DNA of 64,000 bases from Terana coerulea (taxonomy: Eukaryota > Basidiomycota > Agaricomycetes > Polyporales > Phanerochaetaceae). The notes under the pieces are model-generated. The model did no database searches and was not told the DNA's origin. It saw only the letters and a program-made list of their open reading frames with translations. A program made the position numbers and the translations under genes. The stretch covers positions 1 to 64,000 of the forward strand of contig JAKOGH010000681.1 in assembly GCA_024811115.1 (NCBI GenBank), read 5' to 3'. Each line of letters starts with the position of its first letter. The stretch's first letter is position 1. Positions 13,253-24,005 of this stretch are shown here, one piece after another.

Positions 13253-14672
13253 ATGGTCGACACTGGCGTCCGTTCGTCACTGCTTTCCCAGACACGCAAA
13301 ATTGGCCATGATAATGTTACAGCCATTGGATGGGGAGCTATGGGAATATCCGTCTTCTACGGAAGCGTTGAAACAGACGAGGAAAGATTAAAGGCAGGTC
13401 TCCATCGCGAGTAAATGATATGGAAGCTGACGGTCCATGTCGTAGTTCCTTGACGACCTGCACGCACGGAAATGCACGAACTGGGACACGGCAAATATGT
13501 ATGGAGACTCTGAAGATCTTATTGGAAAATGGTAAGCACCGTTATCACCCTCATTGCGCCCTTGATATTCATGGACAGTGCGTCGAAGGTTCAAGAAGAC
13601 CGGAAAGCGTGCAGATATCTTTCTTGCTACGAAATTCGGTGCGACCGGAGACCCAAAGCGGTTTATCAATGGTGAACCAGAATATGCCAGAGAATGCATC
13701 GAAAGATCTCTGCAAAGGCTCGGAGGTAGGCACGGTAGTCTCGATGTATCTAATGAGAACCCGCACTAACAGGAGTATCCCCAGTCGATACTATAGATCT
13801 CTATTACCTTCACAGGTGAGCGGCTCGATTGAAGCATTGCACATATGATATACTTACACTTGTGCACAGACCCGATCCCCTCGTTCCAATAGAGAAGACA
13901 ATGAGTGCCTTGGCCGAATTCGTGAAGGAGGGCAAGACACGATACATCGGCCTCTCCGAGTGTACCGCCTCTACTATCCGCCGCGCGCATGCTGTTCACC
14001 CTATATCCGCCGTTCAAGTCGAATACTCGCTCTTCACGCTGGATATTGAGAGCCCGCAGACAGATGTCCTGAGAACCGCTCGGGAACTGGGTATCGCCGT
14101 GGTAGCGTACTCGCCTCTGGGAAGAGGGTTGCTCACAGGCCAATACGTGAGTAAAACGGTCGTGAGAGAGGGCACGTGTGCTAAATAAGGGTCAATGACC
14201 AGAAATCTCCGGACGACTTCCAGGACGACGATTTCAGAAGGACCATTCCAAGGTATGAGAAGCATCTTATTCTATCCCGCCATTCCCAATAGTCCTTCCT
14301 ACAGATACTCCAAGGAGAACTTCCCCAAGGTGTTAGCAATATCTGACGCAGTTGGCGCTGTCGCGCAGAAGTACCATGCCACTCCCGGTCAAGTCGCCTT
14401 AGCGTGGCTTCTCGCTCAAGGAGATGACATTATCCCTATCCCCGGAACGAAGAAGTTGAAGGTGATTTCAAGTGACCTTTCTATCTCCAATGTCATAGCT
14501 AATGGGGTCTTGTCATTGTTAGTATCTTGACGAGAACCTCGGTGCCATCAACTTGAACCTCTCCCAACAAGACTTGGCCGAGATTCGAACGATGGCTGAG
14601 AAAGCAAACCTGGGAGCTCGATACGATCCCGTAGTCCTCAGCATGGTTATGCAGGACACGCCAGCGTTGTAA
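13253..14672 (+). CDS. Aldo-keto reductase, YakC/AKR13-like
   Basis: NADPH-dependent aldo-keto reductase of the fungal YakC-type group, cytosolic; reduces aldehydes or ketones, substrate not predictable. Exons: 13253-13393, 13446-13531, 13589-13725, 13785-13815, 13870-14146, 14203-14252, 14305-14461 and 14523-14672. The catalytic set is visible: Asp and Tyr in [15 protein letters not shown], Lys in FLATKFG and His in [13 protein letters not shown]. Cofactor-side motifs are [20 protein letters not shown] and IPIPGTKK. All phases join and give a full-length product of about 340 residues ending QDTPAL. Intron 1 (13394-13445) begins GC, not GT (AAG/GCAGGT), and ends TAG with a CTGAC branch-like site; this is the only join that keeps frame. 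The family is often linked to aldehyde detoxification, but no cluster context supports a specific pathway. Confidence 0.93.
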
Positions 14673-15063
14673 ACAGCCCCCATACTGCATGTACGCTAGC
14701 ATTGGTGAGTCATTGCTTAGAATGTACTTGTGGTACTTGCGATTGTAGTGCTCAATATCAACGGCGTGCTGTTCACATGTCTGCACGGACCACTTTCAGG
14801 CCATCCTGCACTTGTCTGTACTTGTTTTATGATTGACCCTGCGATAACCCTGCAATATATCGAGTACAATGTCCAACAAGATGGTGAGGCCAGCATATAC
14901 ATAGAGGCATCGATCAAGAGCATGAAAGATTACATTGATATTGAATGAGACCGCGGCTGACGAATGCAGACTAGAAAACAAATCAAGGTATAATATATGC
15001 GCGGCGCGTGGTATACGTCCTCGGGACCATAGAAGAAAGTCCTCAACGAGCGCGGTTCTGTGT
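14673..15063. other. Convergent 3' intergenic region
   Basis: About 390 bases between the stop codons of the aldo-keto reductase and the Munc13-like gene. It is AT-rich, with polyadenylation-like TATAATATA text near 14990. No gene. Confidence 0.6.
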
Positions 15064-18000
15064 TCAAGTACGGGGTGGCACGGGTGGTACGGGCGGGAGT
15101 CCTGGGACGGAAGGAACTGGAGGGACGTCTTGCTGTTGTCGTGGTCGCTGAAGTTTCCGCTTCTGTGCTTCTTTCGATGCAGCTTCTCTCTCAGCCTGCA
15201 TGCTGTTCATCGCGAAGAGCTGTTGAGCGATGAAGTCCGAAGTTCCCGATCTAACAACACCCAGATTAATTTGATTTCAACGAGTACGTGCACGTCGCAA
15301 CATACCGCATACGAAGAATGCGCAGGATGGTCTCTCCATTCGAGACTTCTTTGACCTCCTGTTTCTGTCGCTTACGATCTTTGATCGTTCCTAGGTTGCG
15401 CTGAGAATAGACGCTCTTTGCTCGTTTCTTGACAGAGGGTGAAGCGCGGAGACTTTGCTGCATCATCCGCACGCATTCCTCCATGAGAGCATCGCTGAAA
15501 GAGTAGACGTTCAGTGAGATGTTGCTACAACAGAAGGGCGCAACATACGTATGCCAGTCGTAGTACAGTCGGATAGACAACACGTCGCGATACTTCTGGT
15601 TCTGCAGGGACTCAAGGGGTACTGGTCCTTCGCCACCGGCGTGGAAGTAATCGCGCAAGAACTGCACCACACCGTCAGCAACATTCCACATATTGCATAC
15701 GCATTTCACTCACCTTGAGCCACTTGAAGACAATATCAACTTCCTTGTCAGTCAGAGGTTTCATCTCGCTCTGGACCTCAGAAAGTGGCGGGATGAGCAG
15801 TCCTTCTATGACACTAAGAATCTCCTTCCAGACGCGGGTCATCACTGTCTCTTTGGCCGAGTCGCTGAGATATGTGTTCAAGGTGGGCAGGTTGTTGTCG
15901 AAGAAGTCGAATACGGGGGCGATGGCTTGCTCAATCTCCACGTCCGTGAGCTCCTCTGGGCGTATACGAGGTTTTTCGGACGTCGGGAGGGGGATTTGAA
16001 CTTCGGAGTTGTTATTTCCTAGTGCCGACCTGTATAATGCGGTAACGTTGCCGAGGGCCTTGTTGTAATCAATACTCAGGGTGCCCGTTTTCGACAGCGA
16101 TTTCAGCACCCCCACGACACGTTCTGCCGCACAAAAGGAGATATCTGAAAAGCCCAATTTAGCGCGATAATAGCACGAGCGTGGTAAAGCTGTTTACCTT
16201 GTCAACGAAGACACGGACCATGTCGCTCTCAGCTCGCTTGAGGGATCGGAAAGCACGACCGAAGTAAAACTGAGGGTCGTCTTTCTCGCCCTCCATACTA
16301 ACTCGAAGGAGTATTCGACCTTGCGAGTCGAGATCGAGCCAGAGGTCGTGAGTCAGGAAGTCTCCGTACCGTCGTGGGTCCAAACAGATGTAGGCACGTC
16401 CAACAGTATCGTGCTTGCTTACGAGTGCTCGGTCACGTATACTGACCATCAACCAGAGGGGTTTCTCAACAGAGATGTCGAAAGTTTCTTCCCCTACAAG
16501 GCTGTTAGCGAATCAGCTATGAGATGCGTGTAGCTTGGTACCCACATCGGGGTGACAACGTCTCGTATATCGTCCGTGTCTTCGCCAAACGGTTGCCCTG
16601 TTCGTCACTCAGGGTGACAAAACTGTCGAGCCTACTCGACGGACTGCTGTCGAGCGGAACAAGTCCTTCCGCGATGACGATCTTCACGGTGAACAGGAAA
16701 CGTGGTAGCTTCTCCACCTTGTCGGGTACCGGTGGTGGCGCCTTTGTTAAAATCTCGGCTTTCTTGTCTGCTTGCATCTGGGCGTACATGTTGTCCAATA
16801 GCCGGCGAGCTGCCTCAATGTTGTTGAGCTTTACACAGGACTCCGGCTGGAAGGTGAAAGGCTCGAGTTTCTTCTCTGAGGTGTTTGCAAGCTGCTTGGC
16901 CTTCTCCAACCACGCCGAAGACTTTTGCGGTTGTAAGTGTTCTGTCGGGCGAGGGAACATTTCGGTCATGAATAGATCCTCCATAGTTCTGCAATAGTAC
17001 TCGATAGCTTTGCTGATCGTCTGCATGGCTGTGAGCATAGAACGCCGGAACAGAGAGTATAGCGGCTACCTTCGACAGGCTCGTGATGTACTTAGCCTCC
17101 TGGTACTCGTCCGTCCACTCCAAGTCTTCTAGGAAAGTGATTGGACTTCGGAGGGAGTCGAACAGGTCGATAATGGAAGAACTGTGGCCTTCTGACCCTT
17201 CCGATTGGAACTACAATACAGAATCAAGACTAATCCTGCTCGACGCCAGAAGTGCTTACCTTATCTGCAGCGATAGCCTAGGGAGACTCAACCGTGAGCG
17301 ACAGAACTTGCGTAGGGCCAATGTGACTCACAGCTTGTACCCATTGCGATGTCTTGCTGTCAGTGTCGACCAACCATTGCAGAACGTATGGTTCAAAAAA
17401 TCCGCCCAGATCAAATTCTGCATCGCCCCTGAAGTCGGAATAAGTGAGATGAGCAGTAATCTGTGAAAACGACGACTCACTCCGGACAGAACGCCTTGTA
17501 CATGCCTAACACCACCTTTGACCTTCGGTACAGGGCAAAGATATCCTGTATAGGTATATCAGGCGTAGGTCCGTTTCGTGATTTCTCAAACAGTGATTTG
17601 CTGGCGGCGTCCAAGTCCTGCAGGTAGAGCGGGACCACGACGTCGACATGTAGCGATACAACGTCGAGTTGCCTGTACGTGGTTCACTTCAGAAAGGAGA
17701 TGAAGGTGTTGCATACGTGTGGACTCACCCAAGGATAGGCTCAGGGAATCGCTTATCCAGAAGTTTCGCGGTCTTCTCAATCTCATCGGTCATGAGCAGT
17801 AGAGGTAGCGCCGTGTTGACGCCAGCCCCTGCGCCGGCGTGCAAGTCTCGGTTCTTCTCCTCGTACCATCGACCAGCTACTGAACGAATTTGTTCCTGCA
17901 CATCATGTATTCGGGCGGTCATGTCGACATCGAAGCGTTCCAGTAGCCCACTATCCCTGACAGTCTCGAGGATGTGTAGGAAAGGAGCGATGTCCGCAGG

Positions 18001-20245
18001 CTTCAGATTTGGTAGAGCGTCCATAGCGTGATACAGGCTGGAAAGGAAGATATTGAAGAGCGAGCCATACACTTGGCCTAGGTAGTCACACTATTCAACA
18101 TCAGATTGGCGTATGAAACACAGCAGGGTCTATAAAAGATACTCACATCCTGTGTGGGCCACTTGGACAGCTCAAGTTCATGCTGAACCTTGTCTATAGT
18201 CTGCATTGCTTCCGGAATGCATTCCAGCGGCACCTCGTTGCGCTCGTAGAAGGACTTGACGATATCCAAAAACATGACGCCCGGTACGGCTGGCCGATTC
18301 TCCATCGCAGCGCGCATTCGTTGATCAGCTCAATGTGAGCCGCCGACAGTATCCCTAAGGACACTTCGTCGTCGTCTCCAACAGCAGGGCTAAGCATCGC
18401 CTCGAGGTCCGACGTGATACAGTATTCCAGAAGGCGCTTGTAGTACTTGCGCGGGTTTGGTGGGATGAATGTGAAGTGGTGCCCCACTGGGACGTCCTCG
18501 TCCTCGTCAACCTCATTGCCTGCGGCTTCCGGGTCATTCGACGCTAGAATGCCGGCTTGGCTGATGCGGAAGGAATTTCGGCTACTAATAGAATCTTGGC
18601 GTGAGGTCGATCTGCCAAGGTACGAGTCACGCGTAGTAGAGGTCTGACTGTAGACTGACCCTGGTCGCCCGTTACTCGCCTGCGACGAAGGCAGGGCGTC
18701 CGCCGGAGTAGACTTGGCTAGCTCAGGATTGAACTGTACCATGACGACCATGAGTTGTGAGAGGTGGGAAGTCTCGAGTGTGCGCCAATGTTGCCATGCT
18801 GCTTCACTGTCGAAGTCTTCTCGACGGCCGGGGAAGGGCGTACCAGCATTGATATTCTTGAGACAGGTCTGAAAAAGCAATGAGATTACCGCGCCACCTT
18901 TTTACGCATTTATTCTTACCTTGAGGTCTGTCAACGCTGCCTAGATTCCATTGAGTCCCAGCATTCATTGAGCTTCTGCAGACGCACCTTCTCGTTGCAA
19001 TACTTGCCAAGCTCATCAATCTCCCGCTGTAGTTCATCCGTTGGGATCTTGAATAACTTGGCAGCACTAAGAGCAAGAGGCATGTCGTTGACACTTGTAC
19101 TCAGCCGCTTAGGCGAGACTATCGAGTCCCTCGTCGACGAAGAGTCGTAACCAGAATCGCTATAGGTCTGTGGGGTTGAAAGGGATGGGGCAAGCTTGGC
19201 GGCATATGTGTCGAGCCTAGCGGTGAGCTCTGAGGATACATGGCTGACGCTTCGTAAAGCGTCTCTGAGCAGCTTGATGAATTGGGCGATATGCTTGTTG
19301 AGCTCAACTTTCCAGCCGTCCCCCGCCAGCGTGGGCTCCTTCCTGAGAACGTTGGTAGCATTGGTCGCAAACATGAGGATTAGTTCTTCGATCTTGCGGT
19401 TCTCTTTCATTTGTCGTCTGAAGTTCTCGTCCTTGACTTGACCGTAGAAGACGGCCATGGTGCGCCGAATGAGCTGGTCAGAATACCTGTTCTATGCGAG
19501 TTGGCGACAGTAATGGTAAAACAAAACGACTGTCACGCACGCAGGGTCCTTCCCCATAGCAATATCCTGCAACTTCTGCTCTAACACCTTTAATAGGTCT
19601 TTCGGGAAACGCACAGCCTTCGTCCCGTCACGGTAGTCTTTGAAGACGTCGCCGATGGAAACGATGGAGCCAGATATCGCTCCTTGCAACCGTGAAGAGT
19701 AGTCCCGCTCGCGGGGAGCCTCCGCTGTGTATGACTGCTCGACGGCTTTGGGTTGCATCTGGTAGCTCAGAAGACTGCATCATCAAGGATCATGAGTGCC
19801 AAGCGACGCGCAAGGTAAGACGAATGGACTTACGCCACGCGCAGCACAAAGCTTTGGGAAGAATATCAGAGCCCAATGCTAGGCATATAACGCAAAGGCG
19901 TACTTCATTAGATCCTCGTCTGACACTCGGTACTTCGACACCCGCCTCTCGTGCCCTGCACCAGCATAACTACGTCTTGAGCCTGATACTCTTTTTGACA
20001 TGGTCGTGATACACCTCTTTAGAGGTTCCCGGAGTCGAAAGGGGTAAAGCAGAGAGAAACCAGTCCAAATGTCCTCCTGATGTATGATGTCGACCCTGCA
20101 GCAGAAGGGTGTAACTGGTTGGGTCGCCCTGCGGTTCCCAGTCACGAGCGTTCAAAGTGAAGTACGAAGAGAGGATCCAGAGGTCGTGAAGTAAGTCAGG
20201 AAGTAGATCCGCGGTCGTAAGTGACCACGCTAAGATGGTCGAATT
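15064..20245 (-). CDS. Munc13/Ync13-like C2-MUN domain protein (5' end unresolved)
   Basis: Large multi-exon gene for a Ync13-type protein, which in fission yeast acts in vesicle exocytosis and cytokinesis at the plasma membrane. Order: an N-terminal segment with LLPDLLHDLWILSSYFTLN; AVFYGQVKDENFRRQMKENR and GDGWKVELNKHIAQFIKLL; Ser-rich linkers; the MUN first part with ECALRWRI and FYERNEVPLECIPEAMQTI; DALPNLKPADIAPFLHIL; a C2 domain (FLFTVKIVIAEGLVPLDSS, LDSFVTLSDEQGNR, GRAYICLD); and the MUN second part (FDFFDNNLPTLNTYL, VFKWLKFLRDYFHAGG). The tail is proline-rich, with PVPSVPGLPPVPPVPPRT. Two frame breaks: at the A5 run 18268-18272 one base is missing before LDIVKSFY; at the T5 run 19992-19996 one base seems extra. 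Coding text continues upstream of the ATG at 20001 to a splice acceptor near 20246, so first exons lie further right and are not placed. Confidence 0.9.
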
Positions 20246-20880
20246 CTGACAAGGGGACTACCCAGAGACCAGTAGAGTACTGTTACGAAAAAGGCAATTT
20301 CCGCGGAGGTTTATGTTATCGGGACAGTTATCCGTGGAAATTGATCTACAATGCCACCACGGGCCCCGGGTCACGGGCAGAGCCTCCACCACCTTCAATC
20401 ACTACCCTCAATACTTTTGGCACCGTGCAAAGTGTATGTACCAGTCGTTATGTGGGGCGCATGTGGCCCTAGCTGAATTATTGTCAAGTTGGTAATCGTC
20501 CTGCTGCGCTTGTGATGAATAAATGGCCCAATTCATTTCTGAGAGAGAAATATGGTATTACCAATGGTCAACTCCGGTGGTGGTCGACGTACAGAGGACG
20601 TTCAAGTTCAGGATTCCATAGACATTCTTCGCAGCTGGTACACGCTGATCACACAAGCTGAAGTCCCCCGTATATCTGGGGAATGATTCAGAGTTAACGT
20701 CGCGCCGTCTAACACCAACCTCGCGAATCGACTTCCGGGCGTAGCTTAGCGTGTGATTCGGGGTGTAGAGATGTGACAAGGAATGTAGGAATTGAAAACG
20801 AATGCCCGCCAAGATACGGTGAAAAGTAACAACAATCTAAGTATAACAACGAATAAGTCAACGGAGCGTACAGAGAGATC
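20246..20880. other. Upstream region of the Munc13-like gene
   Basis: Probably contains unplaced first exon(s) of the Munc13-like gene at its left part, and the 3' region of the DUF6534 gene at its right end. No separate gene recognised. Confidence 0.5.
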
Positions 20881-22677
20881 CTACATAGCCGAGCCGATGC
20901 GACCCTTAGATCCACTAGTGGAATCTCCGGACCACTCAACATCCTGCTTATCGGAGACGTCGACCATCTCGTGTGTCTCGACGTTGACGAACACCTAGAA
21001 ATCACGGAGAAGAGCGGGCAGGGTCAGTGAGTTTCGGGGTGACGACCTCGGGCATGCGCCACTGGGAACACTGATGGGAATGAACGGTACACTCACCTCC
21101 GGCCGCGTCGCGGTTGACAGGTTAACGACATCGAGCTGCGGAGCACCGTGAGGGTCGATGAACGACGTGAAGGTGGCGTAGGTGCTTACTCGTCTGCTAT
21201 GTGGGCCGCCCATGTCACGGCTCTTCTTGTGTTCACTCGTGCTCTCGCCCGACTGATACCGCCAGCCAGCGCGGGAGTTCAGACTCGACATGAGCGAGTT
21301 CGTGTACAGCTTCGCGAGCGGGAAGTTAAACGCCAAGTGCCTGAGTGCAAAGGGTCAGAAACATAACGCCAGGAGCCCTGACGTGGTGCTCACAGTCCGG
21401 TCGGCTATAGAGGGTTGAATTCCAATGAGCGGGGCTTTATCGTATCAAATGACGGGAACTTACCGTTGCGAGATATGCTATCAAGTCGACGATGGCCCAT
21501 AAGGCAGTGATTAAACCATTTTGTACGGTCACTGGGGTGGATGTAACCAGTTAGCGGACGTAAGCGGATGATAAGTCTGTCGTACATCTGATGATTTTGT
21601 TAAGAATGTCGTCCGTACCAGTGAAGCCGGTTTTGTGGCGACGCTAAATGGAATTGACAAGCAATTAGCGACAGTGAAGACAAGGAGAGAAATGCGCTCA
21701 CCAAGTGCCATGTCAAGGTGAGGGTAATAGTGCTGTCGCAGACAGCCGCACCGATTAGCCAGATGATGACGACGACTTGAAACTTTTGGAATTGCTCAAA
21801 ATTGGGCACGAAGTGGATGGCTATGGCTGTCCCGACCCCTCCAACTATGGATAATGTACGCGTTAGTGTCGATTATGTCGGCAGCATGGGCGAACGCACA
21901 GATGGATGTGCAGGCCGTCACAGATATCAAGGTCACAAGCCACCAGTTGTTCGTGAGTACTTTGACTCGCCAAGCGAAGAACAACTGCACGGCTGTCGCA
22001 ATGATGCCCTATTCAGTCGCGACAGAATGCTCAGTGAGATGCGGTCGACGTGTAGCGGGAGAGGCAGACGTACGACCATGGCAGGATCTGTGTATTCATG
22101 AACGAGCGGTGAAATAAAGCACCAGTCGATGGCAAGAAAAGTCGTACCGGTAGCAAACACTACAGACATCGTTCAGCCTCGTGAAAGAACAAAATAAGTT
22201 CGCCATACGCACCCCAGTTGGCAGAGCCCAACGCAGACAGGTTGTCTGAAAATTACTCGAGTTGAAAATCTCCCGTCCCTCCAGTGACAGAAAAACGCAC
22301 TGAAATTGTTGACCAGAATGTCGTAGATCCACCATATGTCGAAGACACAATTCAATGTGTCTGCTATAAGCAAAGCAAGGACCTGCGGGAGAAAGGTGAG
22401 GCTGGGTGTATTCTCGCGGTAAAAAGACGTACCATCAACTTCATCCACAGTCGGTCTCTGTCCCCATAGTCAGTGGCCTGTTGTAGCGTGCTACAGGAAA
22501 GCGACCTACTGTGGGTAGCGCGAGAAGTACATAAAGCACTGTGTCAGCATAATACCGTACAGGCCGACATTGAGGAATGTGCCGATGAGACCAGGTCCAT
22601 GTCTGGAGTGTGTGATCAGCACTGGTCAGAGGGCCGAGGTGTTCAGGCACTCACGCGATGGATGCGGGGTTCGCCAT
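20881..22677 (-). CDS. DUF6534 seven-helix-like membrane protein
   Basis: Agaricomycete-type DUF6534 integral membrane protein; function unknown. Exon 1 is MANPASIA. After a short intron comes HGPGLIGTFLNVGLYGIML-TQCFMYFSRYP, then DRLWMKLM, then VLALLIADTLNCVFDIWWIY-DILVNNF. Next are NNLSALGSANW, QLFFAWRVKVLTNNWWLVTL with SVTACTSICAFAHAADI, and VVIIWLIGAAVCDSTITLTLTW. The C-terminal tail is hydrophilic and Ser-rich and ends GSKGRIGSAM. Many introns of 45-70 bases separate helices, and each join I tested (first five exons) keeps frame. Families of this type are strongly expanded in mushrooms and often stand alone, as here. Stop 20881-20883; start ATG read on the minus strand from 22677. Confidence 0.85.
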
Positions 22678-24005
22678 GCTGAACGGGCTTACACGAATCA
22701 TTGAAGCCCTGAGGTATATATGGCCCGAGCTTGCGGTGGGAAATCACGACGAAGTCTCCCAGCGGCCGCGCGATTTCAGTGGGCTCCAATGATGTTCTTC
22801 GCCAAACCGTAGCGAACTGAGTTGATGAGAGGGGTTTACGGAAGGAGGAGAGCAAGAGGCCGCAGAGCAGCGCAGAACTTTGAGTCTCTCCCACATTAAA
22901 GTATACGGCCACGCGGAGCCCGAGGGCATTACAATATCCAACCCGGGGTGGGGTGTATTGGACCCTTTGTGGCGTCTATCATCGGGAATTGGTAGGGCCT
23001 GTACGAAAGTTTCCGATATCCCGTTCTGTCCCCTGTATCCCCTACGACCGGCAACCTTCTTTTCTTCTCCGTTACCTGTGCATCGCCGGGACGAACATGT
23101 GCGCCATCCAGGTGAAGCCCGGCAGCTGGCGTGGAGACTCCCCAGAAATGCCGATCAACTGCTGCTTAGGACGAGGCCGTTGACCGCACGAAGCTGGTTT
23201 AGCCCGACACTATGTTTGATCGCGGTGCGCTCTTCATCTGCGAGCATAGAAACATGAGAATCCTACGGCAGACTCCAAATCTTCATCGTGCTTCCTGGAA
23301 AAGATGGAAGTAAGCAACCTTAAAGTCACGGGCACATCCCTACGGCGTAAGCTGCAGCACCTGAAGGACAAAAACCGTGGAACGTTAGCTACTTAACATA
23401 GGTAGAGGCTCACGGACGGAGTCTCGCATGCCGAACTTGAGCCTCAGCTAAGCCTAAAATTTCAATTTTCCGTACAAAGCGGCAAACTGCGAAGCCCCAG
23501 TTCGGGTGCCACTCCAAGTCGTCGTAGTAACAAACAATGAGTATGCCGGAACACGCACCGTCTCGTCACTGCTTGGTTGTAGCAGTGGTTACATCTTTCC
23601 GACAGGAAGTTGGGATTTCGACGGACCTGCGCCACGATTCTAGCGATGCCCTTAATCGGGCATCCTCCTCCTCCAGCTGCGACCCAGCCATCAACTTGAT
23701 GTGATCGAATCCCGCCTTCCTGATCGCTTAACTACTTTCGCACGGCCTAGTGCCCTGTGACGGCATGAGGTCGAGTCCCAAAAGTCAAGGTAGAAAATGC
23801 AGACCATCCGGTCAGACTTCGTCGAATCTTTAGCATCAGGCGTTCGGGTAAGCCGGAAAACAACACGCAAACACCTGACCACAATATTTTCAGCTTTAGC
23901 CGCAAAACAACGCTAGGAATATTCGTCGAAAACCACCAGTGAGATTCTTTGTGTTGGAAGTTATTGTACAGGATACGAGTTTTAGTAAAAGATACAACCA
24001 AGCTC
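22678..24005. other. Intergenic, no gene recognised
   Basis: 1.3 kb. Several open frames on both strands but none with a domain. The left part is the promoter of the DUF6534 gene and the right part the 3' region of the alcohol oxidase gene. A box-B-like GGTCGAGTCCC near 23770 was checked for a tRNA and rejected. Confidence 0.5.

Noticed and set aside
15064..15150. Repeated GTGG/CGGG text that looked like a minisatellite.
   Set aside because: It is the coding end (PVPSVPGLPPVPP) of the Munc13-like gene.
22880..23257. 125-residue plus-strand frame.
   Set aside because: No domain, no splice links, and composition typical of a chance frame.
23690..23790. Possible tRNA: GGTCGAGTCCC and GGCCTAGTGCC resemble box B and box A.
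   Set aside because: The spacing is too short, and no acceptor stem or anticodon arm folds around them on either strand.
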